Below, piece after piece: positions 31,581 to 41,424 of a stretch of 64,000 bases of DNA. Below the pieces are notes generated by a model that saw only the letters and a list, made by a program, of their open reading frames with translations, was not told the origin of the DNA and ran no database searches. Every line of letters begins with the position of its first letter. Within the stretch, counting starts at the first letter, position 1. The position numbers and the translations under genes are program-made. The DNA is from Microglena sp. YARC (Eukaryota; Chlorophyta; Chlorophyceae; Chlamydomonadales; Chlamydomonadaceae): the NCBI GenBank assembly GCA_022414725.1, contig CM039462.1, forward strand, positions 45,198,945 through 45,262,944, in the 5' to 3' direction.

Positions 31581-31812
31581 GGACGGAGTGCAAGCGTTCC
31601 TCGCCGAGAACTGCGAGTTTGCGGAAGATTTCAGGGAGTCGAGCGTTGCCTTGTTCCACATGTATCTCGAGGAAAGCGGGGACAGTAACGATCGAGAAAA
31701 GTGGTTCCACGGGCAGATGAAGAACAAGGGGGTCGTAACAAAAGTGCTTCAAATCAAAGGGAAGTCGACACAACAGGGATATATGGGATTGAGGCTACGA
31801 CATGATGAATGA
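31570..31812 (+). pseudogene. C-terminal fragment of a D5/P4-type primase-helicase
   Basis: The frame reads DGVQAFLAENCEFAEDF..., then LFHMYLEE, a WFHGQMKNKGVV segment and QQGYMGLRLR. This is the layout of the winged-helix C-terminus of D5/P4-type helicases (FLxExC...LYxxYL...F...GxxL). There is no start codon of its own and the sequence begins at the end of a family B module. It is a recombined fragment, not a working gene. Confidence 0.5.
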
Positions 31813-31857
31813 ATGAATGCACGGCGGAAACATGTCCTCGTCTCCAAAAGACACCAC

Positions 31858-32380
31858 GGCGGCACCTGTCGTGTCGAGTCGAGTCACATCACATGGCGAC
31901 CTCTCGCATCATGGCGGAAACTGTCGAGTCGAGTCGAGTCACATCACATGGCGACCTCTCGCATCAGGCGGCGGCACATGTCGAGTCGAGTCACATCACA
32001 TGGCGACCTCTCGCATCAGGCGGCGGCACATGTCGAGTCGAGTCACATCACATGGTGACCGACCTCTCGCATCACGGCGGAAACTGTCCAGTCGAGTCAC
32101 ATCACATGGCGACCACTCTCATCAGGGGAACCTCTGTCGAGTCACACTCTCGTCACAGAGCGACCTCTCACATCAGGCGGAGGCACATGTCGAGTCGAGT
32201 CGAGTCGAGTCACATCACATGGTGACCTCTCGCATCACGGCGGAAACTGTCCAGTCGAGTCACAGAGAGAGCGACCTCTTGCATAATGGCGGAAACTGTC
32301 GAGTCGAGTCACGTCACATGGCGACCGACCTATCGCATCATGGCGGAAATTGTCGAGTCGAGTCACGTCACATGGCGATT
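31858..32380. repeat. Family A minisatellite array, long
   Basis: About ten 50-base units with GGCGGAAACTGTCGAGTCGA and CATCAGGCGGCGGCACATG variants. It is preceded by AACATGTCCTCGTCTCCAAA, a block also found at 36040 and 40440. Confidence 0.9.
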
Positions 32381-32499
32381 ATGAAAGGGGAATCGCGGGA
32401 CACACGGAGTGGGGTAGGGGAATTGAGATGCAGAAACCAAGTGTGTCAAGGCATCAATGCTGATGATGCACTGCACTGCACTGCCTGACTGACTGATTT

Positions 32500-33330
32500 C
32501 TCACATCACATCACATCACATGGCGACCGAACTCTCGCATCACGGCGGAACCTCTGTCGAGTCACATCACAGAGCGACCTCCATCATCGCATCAAGGACG
32601 GCGGAACCTGCGGCTTCTCCACGTGCCACACGGCGGAACATGCGGCTTCCCTAAACCCGAAACCCGGCTTTCGTCGCTTATAAAACTCGATGCATAATGG
32701 AAATGAAAGAGATTTGCGCAGTCAATCAATCGCTAGATTCCAGGATAATCAATCAATCGTACGCTTGCTGTCTGTCTGTCTGTCGCCAGAAGCCAAACAG
32801 GTGACCATTTGAGTTCAACATGTCGCATGCATTGGGATGGATGCTAGCAAGTTTCCATGATAGGCGCAGGGAACTAAACCAATGTGTCTCCCTCCCCAAC
32901 ATACAGGGAAATGCCGAGTGCGAATTGCGATGTTTGTAAAGGTCGGAGGAATTTCGGCTTTGATGGCCGATGCAGGAATTGTGGAAAGAAAATCGTCGGG
33001 GAGACAATCAGGACCAACAGGAATGATGATGATCATGTCACCAACAGGAATGAGCCTACAGTGAAGGGGATCCCCTAGATTAGATAAGCTAGACCATGCA
33101 GAGCTACCAAAGCTGCTGCGAATGCAGGCAGATGGTGATCAAGTGCGGCATCGAAGCTCATATGTAGGGACAGTTGATGATTACATTGTACTTTTTTTTA
33201 AGGATTATGAAAAGTTGACCAAGTCAACCAGATTTTGTAACCGATATTGTCAATACAGAGACGGTGTGTCTTGTGACTCTGTGTCTTCAGGATAGGACCC
33301 CACCCCCCACTCCCACTCCCATCTCAGACT
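32500..33330 (+). repeat. Segmental duplication, copy 1 (partner 36530-37300)
   Basis: About 750 bases are roughly 90 % identical to 36530-37300, including CTTTCGTCGCTTATAAAACT, a zinc-ribbon gene and a Cys-rich tail. Differences are substitutions and one-base indels. Confidence 0.85.
32911..33078 (+). CDS. Small zinc-ribbon protein, copy 1
   Basis: The ATG at 32911 gives 55 residues with a CDVC...CRNC pair of CxxC motifs 13 residues apart, a zinc ribbon. After the stop at 33078 the next frame is open to 33295 and reads PRLDKLDHAELPKLL... and then a Cys-rich FCNRYCQYRDGVSC. The duplicate at 36879 keeps the same frames, so the gene may really be about 130 residues with a one-base break in the GAAGGGGATCC region. 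Function unknown; zinc ribbons often bind nucleic acids. It would be missed by ordinary length cut-offs. Confidence 0.55.
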   Translation: MPSANCDVCKGRRNFGFDGRCRNCGKKIVGETIRTNRNDDDHVTNRNEPTVKGIP

Positions 33331-33334
33331 CCCA

Positions 33335-34045
33335 AAGCGACCTCTCGCATCACATGACGGCGGAACCTGTATAGTCGAAGTCACATCACATCACATCACA
33401 TGGCGACCGACCTATCGCATCAGGCGGCGGAAACTGTCGAGTTGAGTCGAGTCACATCACATCACATGGCGACCTCTCGCATCAGGCGGCGGAACCTGTG
33501 TCGAGTAGAGTCACATCACATGGTGACCTCTCGCATCATGGCGGAAACTGTCGAGTAGAGTCGAGTCACAGAGTCACATGGCGACATCTCGCATCACGGC
33601 GGCACGTGTGTCGAGTCACAGAGTCACATGGCGACATCTCGCATCACGGCGGCACGTGTGTCGAGTCACAGAGTCACATGGCGACCTCTCGTATCACGGC
33701 GGAAACTGTGATACGAGTCACATCACATCACATGGCGAGGGGGCTTAGGCCACTCACTACGTTTACACTCGTTTTTAGAGGAACGGCTCATCAAGGACGG
33801 CGGCATATGTGTCGAGTCGAGTCACAGAGTCACATGGCGACATCTCGCATCACGGCGGAAACTGTGTAAGAGTCACAGAGTCACATGGAGACATCTAGCA
33901 TCACGGCGGAAACTGTGTCGAGTCGAGGCGAGTCACATCACGGCGGCATATGTGTCGAGCCGAGGCGAGTCACATCACATGGCGACCGACCTCTTGCATT
34001 ACATGACGGCGGAAACTGTGTCGAGTCGAGTCGAGTCCAGGCAAA
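33335..34045. repeat. Family A minisatellite array, the longest
   Basis: About 13 units, some with GAGTCACAGAGTCACATGG instead of CACATCACATGG, and an interruption near 33750 (TTTACACTCGTTTTTAGAGG) resembling family D. It leads into family B at 34038. Confidence 0.9.
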
Positions 34046-34520
34046 GATAACAAACAACACTTGGATGAGAACCGTCTCACATTAACATATAACAAGCGGC
34101 GGAGCCCCTTTCACCTCCCCACAGCGGAGCGACTGGGGGCGACCGGAGGGGAGCCCCCACAAAAGGGTCCGCGAGGAACCGAGCGGGTGGGCGACCGGAG
34201 GGGAGCCCACAGTTCACATCAAGCTTGGAAGAAGCGGTATCGGAGGACACAAGCAAACGGCGGGAAACTGTCGAATGTATCGGAGATGCGGAACACGGTC
34301 GAATGTATCGGAGATGCGGAACACGGTCGAATGTATCGGAGGACAGGACACAAGATGCGGAACACTGTCGAATGTATCGGAGGACAGGACACAAGATGCG
34401 GAACACTGTCGAATGTATCGGAGGACACAAGCAAACGGCGGGAAACTGTCGCATCCACACAGTCCGTCAGTCCGTCCATTCATGACTAATACACGGATGC
34501 GGTGGCGGATCATATCCATC
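34038..34520 (+). repeat. Family B module (copy 3) with expanded tail
   Basis: The same block order as at 28745, but the tail unit CGAATGTATCGGAG-ATGCGGAACACG is repeated about five times. It ends in TGACTAATACACGGATGCGG as in copy 1. Confidence 0.9.
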
Positions 34521-34746
34521 AATCCTGCTTCTCCTCCTCCACATGCAAACGGCGGAAACATGTCCTCGTCCTCGTATACAAAAGACACCGCGGCGGCAAG
34601 CGCATCCTCATTGTCTAGTCCATCTGTCTCCAAAAGACACCACGGCGGCTTGCGCGTCACTCATCGTCTCGGAAAGTGGTGTAAACAACTGTTGCAACCA
34701 TTTAACGAACATCATTATCATCTTCACAGCCAGAAAGTTGTTATTA

Positions 34747-35922
34747 ATGTTCCTACACATTGAGGAGGAGGAGGACGACGTCCGCGCGTGCAACGGGAGC
34801 CATAACGAGATCGCGCGCATCGCGAAACGAATACTTGGAAACCGCATCGCTGCCGCCGCGAGGAGCACGAACGGAAAGCTATTATGGTACGTATTCGACG
34901 GGCGATGGAAGACGGTCGCCAAGTTCCAAGTCAAGCACGAGCTGTCCACCGTTGTTCGAGATCACTTCATAACCGCTCTGCACAAGGAGAGAGCTTACGA
35001 TATGCAGAGCAACCTGCTAAGTATGAGAACAAAGAACGAAACCGCCGAACGGCTAGCGAACATCACCGAGCGCCTCCAGGACGCGACCTTCAAGAACAAC
35101 GTCCTGAAAGAGATGCTAGAGTACTTTTACGACCCGGACTTCATGAAGAAACTAGACGCCGACCCAAACCTCGTAGGGTTCAACAACGGCGTGTGGGACC
35201 TCAAAAACGCCGTCTTCCGTCAAGGGCATCCGGAGGACATGGTCTCCATGTCCGTGGGATTCGATTACAATGGCGCAGTGTGCGCGGAATCAGCAGACCG
35301 CGTGCGTAAATACTGGGACACGATGCACCCAGATATATACCAACTCATCCATACATTTGCTATACAGCTGTACGGAGACAGCGGACAAGAGCTCTTTCAC
35401 ATACACGCCGGAGCCAACGCGTCCGCCTCTAATGGGAGGACAAACTTATTCGAAGTCATGGAAATAGCATTGGGCGACTACATCAGTCGGTTTGTGGACG
35501 AGGATGAGGCGGACGCCGCAAAATTCCTCTTCACACGAGACGCAGGGCTTGTAGAGGCATTCAAGGCAGACGACGGAGCGATGTGCATGGAGTTCCTACG
35601 CACCCTTCTACACGCGTTTGCATACGAGTACAAGTTCGATATGCCCGATTCGTTAAAGAAGAACGGTGCGATGTACTTGAACGCGAACGACGCAGTGGCT
35701 ATGTTCGTCGAAGAGCACGTCGCGGCCAGCCCGGACAGCGCATTTCTGCTGAAGGAGGCCAAAGAACGCTTCAAGACATGCGAATATTTCAACGGGAAAC
35801 TCAGCACGATCAAGGCGGACCTGGAACGTCACCTAAGCGTCAGGTGTCTAGAGCAAAGCCGCGTCAAAAGCCGCGGAAACGAAAATTTGCGAGGGGTTTT
35901 CAAAGGATACAAGTTGGTGTAA
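34747..35922 (+). CDS. D5-like primase-helicase remnant with the ATPase core deleted
   Basis: The ATG at 34747 gives 391 residues. The N-terminal ~190 residues match the D5_N region, with the typical LVGFNNGVWDL...FRQGHPEDMVSMS block near residue 140. A Walker A-like GANASASNGRTNL follows, with Arg in place of the catalytic Lys, and then LGDY. Only about 40 residues later the sequence is already in the C-terminal part (FLRTLLHAFAYEY...PDSLKKN). D5 helicases normally have 150-200 residues here, with Walker B and sensor motifs. The ATPase core therefore appears deleted in frame, and the protein should not hydrolyse ATP. The frame is otherwise clean and GC-rich. A family B module lies just upstream. 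Confidence 0.7.
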   Translation: MFLHIEEEEDDVRACNGSHNEIARIAKRILGNRIAAAARSTNGKLLWYVFDGRWKTVAKFQVKHELSTVVRDHFITALHKERAYDMQSNLLSMRTKNETAERLANITERLQDATFKNNVLKEMLEYFYDPDFMKKLDADPNLVGFNNGVWDLKNAVFRQGHPEDMVSMSVGFDYNGAVCAESADRVRKYWDTMHPDIYQLIHTFAIQLYGDSGQELFHIHAGANASASNGRTNLFEVMEIALGDYISRFVDEDEADAAKFLFTRDAGLVEAFKADDGAMCMEFLRTLLHAFAYEYKFDMPDSLKKNGAMYLNANDAVAMFVEEHVAASPDSAFLLKEAKERFKTCEYFNGKLSTIKADLERHLSVRCLEQSRVKSRGNENLRGVFKGYKLV

Positions 35923-36245
35923 AGAATCGAATGAATGAATGAATGAATGCAAGCAAACGCACGCACGTACGTACGAACACACGCAAAGGGATGAACACTG
36001 TCATCGTCCATCAATCAGACTCCACATGCAAACGGCGGAAACATGTCCTCGTCCTCGTCTCCAAAAGACACCACGGATCCTCATTGTCTCGTCCATCTGT
36101 CTCCAGGCTAGATGATAATGATGCTTATGGATTATCTAGATTTGTTCAGAAAATAAGGATGGAAGCAAAAGACGGCTTCAAGGAACCCTCAAGGATCGTA
36201 CAGAGTGCCCAGGAGACTTTCACAGATTGGAAGGAGAGAGTCTGA
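35923..36245. other. Intergenic segment with a short orphan coding fragment
   Basis: A TGAA repeat (about 35930-35950) and an ACGTACGTACG run are followed by AACATGTCCTCG-TCTCCAAAAGA, as at 31830 and 40440. From about 36110 to 36245 a 45-codon frame (LSRFVQKIRMEAKDGF...FTDWKERV) looks like the end of a gene, family unknown, with no start. Confidence 0.4.
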
Positions 36246-36560
36246 CGATTCAGAGTCACAGAGTCACATGGCGACATCTCGCATCACGGCGGCACCTGTC
36301 GAGTCGAGTCAAGTCACATCACATCACATGGCGACCTCTCGTATCACGGCGGAAACTGTCGAGTCGAGTCACATCACATGGTGACCTCTCGCATCATGGC
36401 GGAAACTGTCGGGTCGAGTCACAGAGCGGGCGACCTCTCGCATCATGGCGGAAACTGTCGAGTCGAGGCGAGTCACATCACATCACATGGCGACCTCTCG
36501 CATCACGGCGGAAACTGTCGAGTCGAGTCGAGTCACATCACAGAGCGACCTCCATCATCT
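36245..36560. repeat. Family A minisatellite array
   Basis: About six units. It runs into the second copy of the zinc-ribbon segmental duplication. Confidence 0.9.
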
Positions 36561-37300
36561 CATCAAGGACGGCGGAACCTGCGGCTTCTCCACGTGACAC
36601 ACGGCGGAACATGCGGCTTCCCTAAACCCGAAACCCGGCTTTCGTCGCTTATAAAACTCGATGCATAATGGAAATGAAAGAGATTTGCGCAGTCAATCAA
36701 TCGCTAGATTCCAGGATAATCAATCAATCGTACGATTGCTGTCTGTCTGTCGCCAGAAGCCAAACAGGTGACCATTTGAGTTCAACATGTCGCATGCATT
36801 GGGATGGATGCTAGCAAGTTTCCATGATAGGCGCAGGGAACTAAACCAAATGCGTCTCCCTCCCCACCATGCAGGGAAATGCCGAGTGCGAAGTGCGAGA
36901 ATTGTGGAGGTTGGAGGAATTACTGCTTTGAAGGCCGATGCAGGAATTGTGGAAGGCAAATCGTCGGGCACACAATCAGGACCAGCAGGAATGATGATGA
37001 TCATGTCACCAACAGGAATGAGCCTACAGTGAAGGGGGTCCCCTAGATTAGCTAAGCTAGACCATGCAGAGCTACCAAAGCTGCTGCGAATGCAGGCAGA
37101 TGGTGATCAAGTGCGGCATCGAAGCTCATATGTAGTGACAGTTGATGATTACATTGTACTTTTTTTAAGGATTATGAAAAGTTGACCAAGTCAACCAGAT
37201 TTTGTAACCGATATTGTCAATACAGAGACGGTGTGTCTTGTGACTCTGTGTCTTCAGGATATAGCCCCCACTCCCACTCCCATCTCAGACTCCCAAAGCG
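36530..37300 (+). repeat. Segmental duplication, copy 2 (partner 32500-33330)
   Basis: It carries the same blocks in the same order as copy 1. A T-run near 37160 has seven T, against eight in copy 1, which changes the downstream reading frame. Confidence 0.85.
36879..37046 (+). CDS. Small zinc-ribbon protein, copy 2
   Basis: It has 55 residues with CENC...CRNC. Relative to copy 1, most changes keep the two CxxC pairs and the RNDDDHVTNRNEPTVKG tail, which argues for real coding. The following frame (PRLAKLDHAELPKLL...) is open but ends at LFLRIMKS because the T-run is one base shorter. Confidence 0.55.
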   Translation: MPSAKCENCGGWRNYCFEGRCRNCGRQIVGHTIRTSRNDDDHVTNRNEPTVKGVP

Positions 37301-37895
37301 ACCTCTCGCATCACATGACGGCGGAACCTGTATATAGTCGAAGTCACATCACATGGCGACCGACCTATCGCATCAGGCGGCGGAAACTGTGTCGAGTCGA
37401 GGCGAGTCACATCACATCACATGGTGACCTCTCGCATCATGGCGGAAACTGTAGAGTCGAGTCACATCACATGGTGACCTCTCGCATCATGGCGACCGAC
37501 CTCTCGCATTACATCACGGCGGAAACTGTCGAGTCGAGGCAAAGATAACAAACAACACTTGGATGAGAACCGTCTCACAAGCGGCGGAGCCCCTTTCACC
37601 TCCCCACAGCGGAGCGACTGGGGGCGACCGGAGGGGAGCCCCCACAAAGGGTCCGCGAGGAACCGAGCGGGTGGGCGACCGGAGGGGAGCCCACAGTTCA
37701 CATCAAGCTTGGAAGAAGCGAGATCGTCAGCGGTATCGGAGGACACAAGCAAACGGTGGAAAACTGTCGAATGTATCGGAGGACACACGCAAGATGCGGA
37801 ACACTGTCGAATGTATCGGAGATGCGGAACACTGTCGAATGTATCGGAGGACACACGCAAGATCGAATGTATCGGAGATGCGGAACACTGTCACA
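37290..37895 (+). repeat. Family A array and family B module (copy 4)
   Basis: The A array spans about 37290-37545 and B about 37538-37895. The B tail again repeats GAATGTATCGGAG-ATGCGGAACACTG. It ends in an A-like CACATCACATGGCGACCGAC. Confidence 0.88.
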
Positions 37896-38039
37896 CCACA
37901 TCAAGTCACATCACATCACATGGCGACCGACCTCTCGTATCACGGCGGATGTGTACATGTGTACCACAATCGACCGTCTGTCCAAGTTGTACATAGAGAA
38001 TTGTAATTGATTCAATATACTGTAACATTATTGACCGGT

Positions 38040-38305
38040 CTGAGTGTAACAAGCGGTGAAGCCCCTTTCACCTCCCCACAGCGGAGAGGATCCAGTGGCA
38101 CACGTTGGACATCCATCCTCGACCGCATGCCGCAGTGGACTTCGCACACGCATTTAAACCCTAAACCCGTGTGTGGGTTTAGAATACCCAAACGGAGTAT
38201 AAATTCTGGGACAAATCCATTTCCTTACATATTTTCTCAATCATCATCACGAAATATCCACTTGATAAGCAGGTCACGTCGGAGGACGATGAGGAGGAGA
38301 TTGTG
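38040..38305 (+). promoter_or_regulatory. Upstream region of ankyrin gene 1 with TATA-like box
   Basis: TATAAAT lies at 38198-38204, about 100 bases before the ATG. The whole block (CCCTTTCACCTCCCCACAG through ACGAAATATCCACTTGATAA) is repeated almost unchanged at 41632-41911 before ankyrin gene 2. The AACCCTAAACCCGTGTGTGG palindrome-like block is just upstream. Confidence 0.55.
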
Positions 38306-39904
38306 ATGCACACTCGGACCGGTATGGACGCGCTTCAGATGGACCTCGTGGTTTTGATCATGCGCCGAGCAGGCAGTTGGCAAAAGGACGGGAACTGGAT
38401 GCACGCGGGATTCATCAGTCGAGCCATGCATACTGCTTTCGCGGATGACGCTGCATGTGAAGCACAGGCGCTCGTGGACAGATGTGATCATCTCAATAAG
38501 AACCCCATGAGGATAGCGTGTAAGGCCGGGCGAGCCGACGTCGTCCGCATATTGCTAAAAGATCACAACGACATCCGGGCATTGGAGTACGCCGCTGATG
38601 GAGGCCATGTGGATCTGTGCAAGCTTCTTATGGATCCGGAGTTCGCAGGAGAGGAGCACTGCGCCAAGGCAGATGCCAATAATGGCCATGCACTGAGTGT
38701 CGCTGCTAAGGGAGGTCATGTGGATGTCTGCAAGGTTCTGATGAATCCTGAGTTCGCTGGCGAGAAGCACCGTGCCAAAGCTTATACATACTACAGCTAC
38801 GCACTGAGTGCCGCCGCTATTGGAGGCCATCTCGATGTCTGCAAGGTTCTGATGAATCCTGAGTTCACAGGCGAGGAGTACCGTGCCAAGGCAGATGCCA
38901 GTGAAAGCCAGTCACTGAGGTTAGCTGCTCGGGGAGGCTATCTGGATGTCTGCAATATTCTGATGAATCCTGAGTTCGCGGGCGAGGAGCACAGGGTCAA
39001 GGCAAATGCCATTGACAGTCTAGCACTGATGATCGCCGCTAGTGGAGGCCATCTCGATGTCTGCAAGATTCTGATGAATCCGGAATTCGCGGGCGAGGAG
39101 CACCGAGCCAAGGCAGATGAAAACAACAGTGATGCACTAAGTGCCGCCTCTGCGAGAGGCCATCTCGATGTCTGCAAGGTTCTGATGGATCCTGAGTTCG
39201 CAGGCGAGGAGCACCGAGCCAAAGCTGATTCATTATATAGCAAGGCACTAAGTGCCGCCGCTAGAGGAGGCCATCTCGATGTCTGCAAGATTCTGATGAA
39301 TCCTGAGTTCGCGGGCGAGGAGCACCGGGCCAAGGCAGATGAAAACAACAGTGATGCACTAAGTGCCGCCTCTGCGAGAGGCCATCTCGATGTCTGCAAG
39401 GTTCTGATGGATCCTGAGTTCGCAGGCGAGGAGCACCGAGCCAAAGCTGATTCATTATATAGCAAGGCACTAAGTGCCGCCGCTAGTGGAGGCCATCTCG
39501 ATGTCTGCAAAATTCTGATGAATCCTGAGTTCGCGGGCGAGGAGCACCGGGCCGAGGCAGATGACTACAACAGTGATGCACTAAGTGCCGCCGCTCTGCG
39601 AGGCTATATCGATATCTGCAAGGTTCTGATGGATCCTTTGTTAGCGGGCGAGGAGCACCGAGCCAAGGCAGATGACGACAACAGTCAGGCACTGAGTGCC
39701 GGCGCTAAGGGAGGTCATGTGGATGTCTGCAAGATTCTGATGGATCCTTTGTTCGCGGGCGAGGAGCATCGAGCCAAGGCAGATGACGACAACAGAGAGG
39801 CACTGTGTGTCTCCGCTAAGGTAGGCTATCTGGATGTCTGCAAGGTTCTGATGGATTCTTTGTTACACTCGACAGGCGGAGGACCACCGTGCCAAAGCAG
39901 ATGA
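38306..39904 (+). CDS. Ankyrin-repeat protein 1 with degenerate F-box-like N-terminus
   Basis: The ATG at 38306 gives about 532 residues. An N-terminal ~80 residues (LQMDLVVLIMRRAGSW...FISRAMHTAF) may be a divergent F-box. It is followed by about 12 ankyrin-like repeats of 37 residues with the consensus ALSAAASGGHLDVCKILMNP and an EFAGEEHRAKAD spacer. Ankyrin/F-box proteins of NCLDV and poxviruses link targets to SCF ubiquitin ligases. The C-terminus is odd: after LMDSLLHS the frame leaves the repeat pattern because of a short insertion containing TACACTCGAC, and the old repeat continues in another frame. It is a recent paralogue of the 41912 gene. Confidence 0.82.
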   Translation: MHTRTGMDALQMDLVVLIMRRAGSWQKDGNWMHAGFISRAMHTAFADDAACEAQALVDRCDHLNKNPMRIACKAGRADVVRILLKDHNDIRALEYAADGGHVDLCKLLMDPEFAGEEHCAKADANNGHALSVAAKGGHVDVCKVLMNPEFAGEKHRAKAYTYYSYALSAAAIGGHLDVCKVLMNPEFTGEEYRAKADASESQSLRLAARGGYLDVCNILMNPEFAGEEHRVKANAIDSLALMIAASGGHLDVCKILMNPEFAGEEHRAKADENNSDALSAASARGHLDVCKVLMDPEFAGEEHRAKADSLYSKALSAAARGGHLDVCKILMNPEFAGEEHRAKADENNSDALSAASARGHLDVCKVLMDPEFAGEEHRAKADSLYSKALSAAASGGHLDVCKILMNPEFAGEEHRAEADDYNSDALSAAALRGYIDICKVLMDPLLAGEEHRAKADDDNSQALSAGAKGGHVDVCKILMDPLFAGEEHRAKADDDNREALCVSAKVGYLDVCKVLMDSLLHSTGGGPPCQSR

Positions 39905-40190
39905 CATTAATAGCCATGTTTGTTTGTGAAAGATTCTCTACATTTCGATAGTTATTTTACGTGTCCTCATGTGCAGACACATGTTTCAGAGTCTGTTGTT
40001 TGTTAAAGATTCTCTACATTTCGACAGTTATTTTACGTGTCCGGAGGGGGAGCCCACACTTAACATTAGACACACACACTACTGCGTAACAACTGTCAAG
40101 TCTTCTTACACAATGATGATGTGTACGTTGTTTGTAAAAGATTCACTGTAACACTTGGGCTTATTATCACTGTAACGCTTGAGCTAAACC
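39905..40190. other. Downstream region duplicated after ankyrin gene 2
   Basis: GTTAAAGATTCTCTACATTT is repeated within the block, and the block matches 43800-43965. No gene is supported. It may hold 3' processing signals. Confidence 0.5.
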
Positions 40191-40740
40191 GACCTCAAGC
40201 ATTACATGACGGCGGAAACTGTGTCGAGTCGAGTCGAGTCACATGGCGACCTCTCATTACATGACGGCGGAAACTGTGTCGAGTCGAGTCACATCACATG
40301 GCGACCTCTCATTACATGACGGCGGAAACTGTCACACTCGCATCAGGCGGAACCTGTGTCGACACACACTCACACTCATCAAGGACGCACACACGCACAC
40401 ACGGCTACGGGGGGATGGGGGCGGAGCGGGACGGCAGAAACATGTCCTCGTCTCCAAAAGACACCACGGCGGCACCTGTCGTGCTCTCGCATCAGGCGGC
40501 GGCACATGTCGAGTCGAGTCACAGAGTCACATTGCGGCGACCTCTCGCATCAGGCGGCAGCACCTGTCGAGTCGAGTCACAGAGTCACATGGTGGCGACC
40601 TTTCGCATCAGGCGGCGGCACATGTCGAGTCGAGTCGAGTCGAGTCGAGTCACATCACAGAGCGACCTCTCGCATTATGGCGGCACCTGTCGTGTCGAGT
40701 CACAGAGCGAGCGACCTCTCGCATCACGGCGGCACCAGAA
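40190..40740. repeat. Family A minisatellite array
   Basis: About ten units, with GGCGGCACATGTCGAGTCGA and TTGCGGCGACC variants. Its end merges into the leader shared with the LRR gene. Confidence 0.9.
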
Positions 40741-40800
40741 GTGTAAACAACCATTCTTCAGTATAAACAACCATCAGCACAGCACACTTCACAAACGATC
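40738..40800 (+). promoter_or_regulatory. Shared 5' leader of the U-box gene
   Basis: AGTGTAAACAACCATTCTTC and CAGCACACTTCACAAACGA match 29066-29136. The U-box ATG is about 40 bases further downstream. Confidence 0.5.
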
Positions 40801-40839
40801 GCAGGTCTTTTAAGGAATAGCTCTGCTATATTCCAAAGA

Positions 40840-41370
40840 ATGCTTGGAAGCAGTGCTCTGCGGGAGTTGGCAATGGTCGGCAATGGGTGGACTGCTGAAT
40901 TGCTGGAGCAAGCGGATATACAATCTCTGTCGGATGTTTGGGCCCTAGATCTGGATGATGACAGTTTGATTCATAGGCTGATCGCTTCAGCACGAACCCT
41001 TGCATCTGATACAACCAGGATTGTACATTGGGACAATGTACTGATGCGGGCATACAACCGTATAGTTCTCATCCACGCAGTAGATCGTGTTGAATTTTAT
41101 GTCCCGTTCAAGTTCCGATGTTCCATATCGCACCAGTGGCCAGATCAGCCATCCGTCTCACCAGCAGGTCATCTGTATGACCGTTGTTGGATAGAAAGAT
41201 GGGTGCGTGCAAGTGCCACCGATCCATTCACTCGCGATCCATTAGATGTGAGTCAGCTCTGTCCAGTATCACCGGAGTTCGCGTCAGAAATTGCAGAAGA
41301 AAGACGCAATCATGCCATCGGCATTGTTCCCACCAGGGTTTGTGGAATCGATGAGGAGCGGATTGATTGA
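40840..41370 (+). CDS. U-box domain protein (putative E3 ubiquitin ligase)
   Basis: The ATG at 40840 gives 176 residues. An N-terminal helical ~85 residues is followed by a U-box: FKFRCSISHQWPDQP, then GHLYDRCWIERWV, DPFTRDPLDVSQL and PEFASEIAEE. The pattern (F-x-C-x-I, GHxYDRxxIexW, DPxTRxPL) fits the family, which folds like a RING without zinc and recruits ubiquitin-loaded E2 enzymes. With the F-box genes nearby this supports manipulation of host ubiquitylation. It has no other domain, so substrate binding may lie in the N-terminal part. The gene is intact. Confidence 0.8.
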   Translation: MLGSSALRELAMVGNGWTAELLEQADIQSLSDVWALDLDDDSLIHRLIASARTLASDTTRIVHWDNVLMRAYNRIVLIHAVDRVEFYVPFKFRCSISHQWPDQPSVSPAGHLYDRCWIERWVRASATDPFTRDPLDVSQLCPVSPEFASEIAEERRNHAIGIVPTRVCGIDEERID

Positions 41371-41424
41371 TTGATTGATCCGATCCTCCTACAGTCGGAA
41401 GACGGAACGAACTCTTAAATGAGG

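Noticed and set aside
31817..32488. Open frames of 60-220 codons inside the family A and B repeats
   Set aside because: They translate low-complexity repeats in all frames, with no conserved composition or start; they are by-products of stop-poor repeats.
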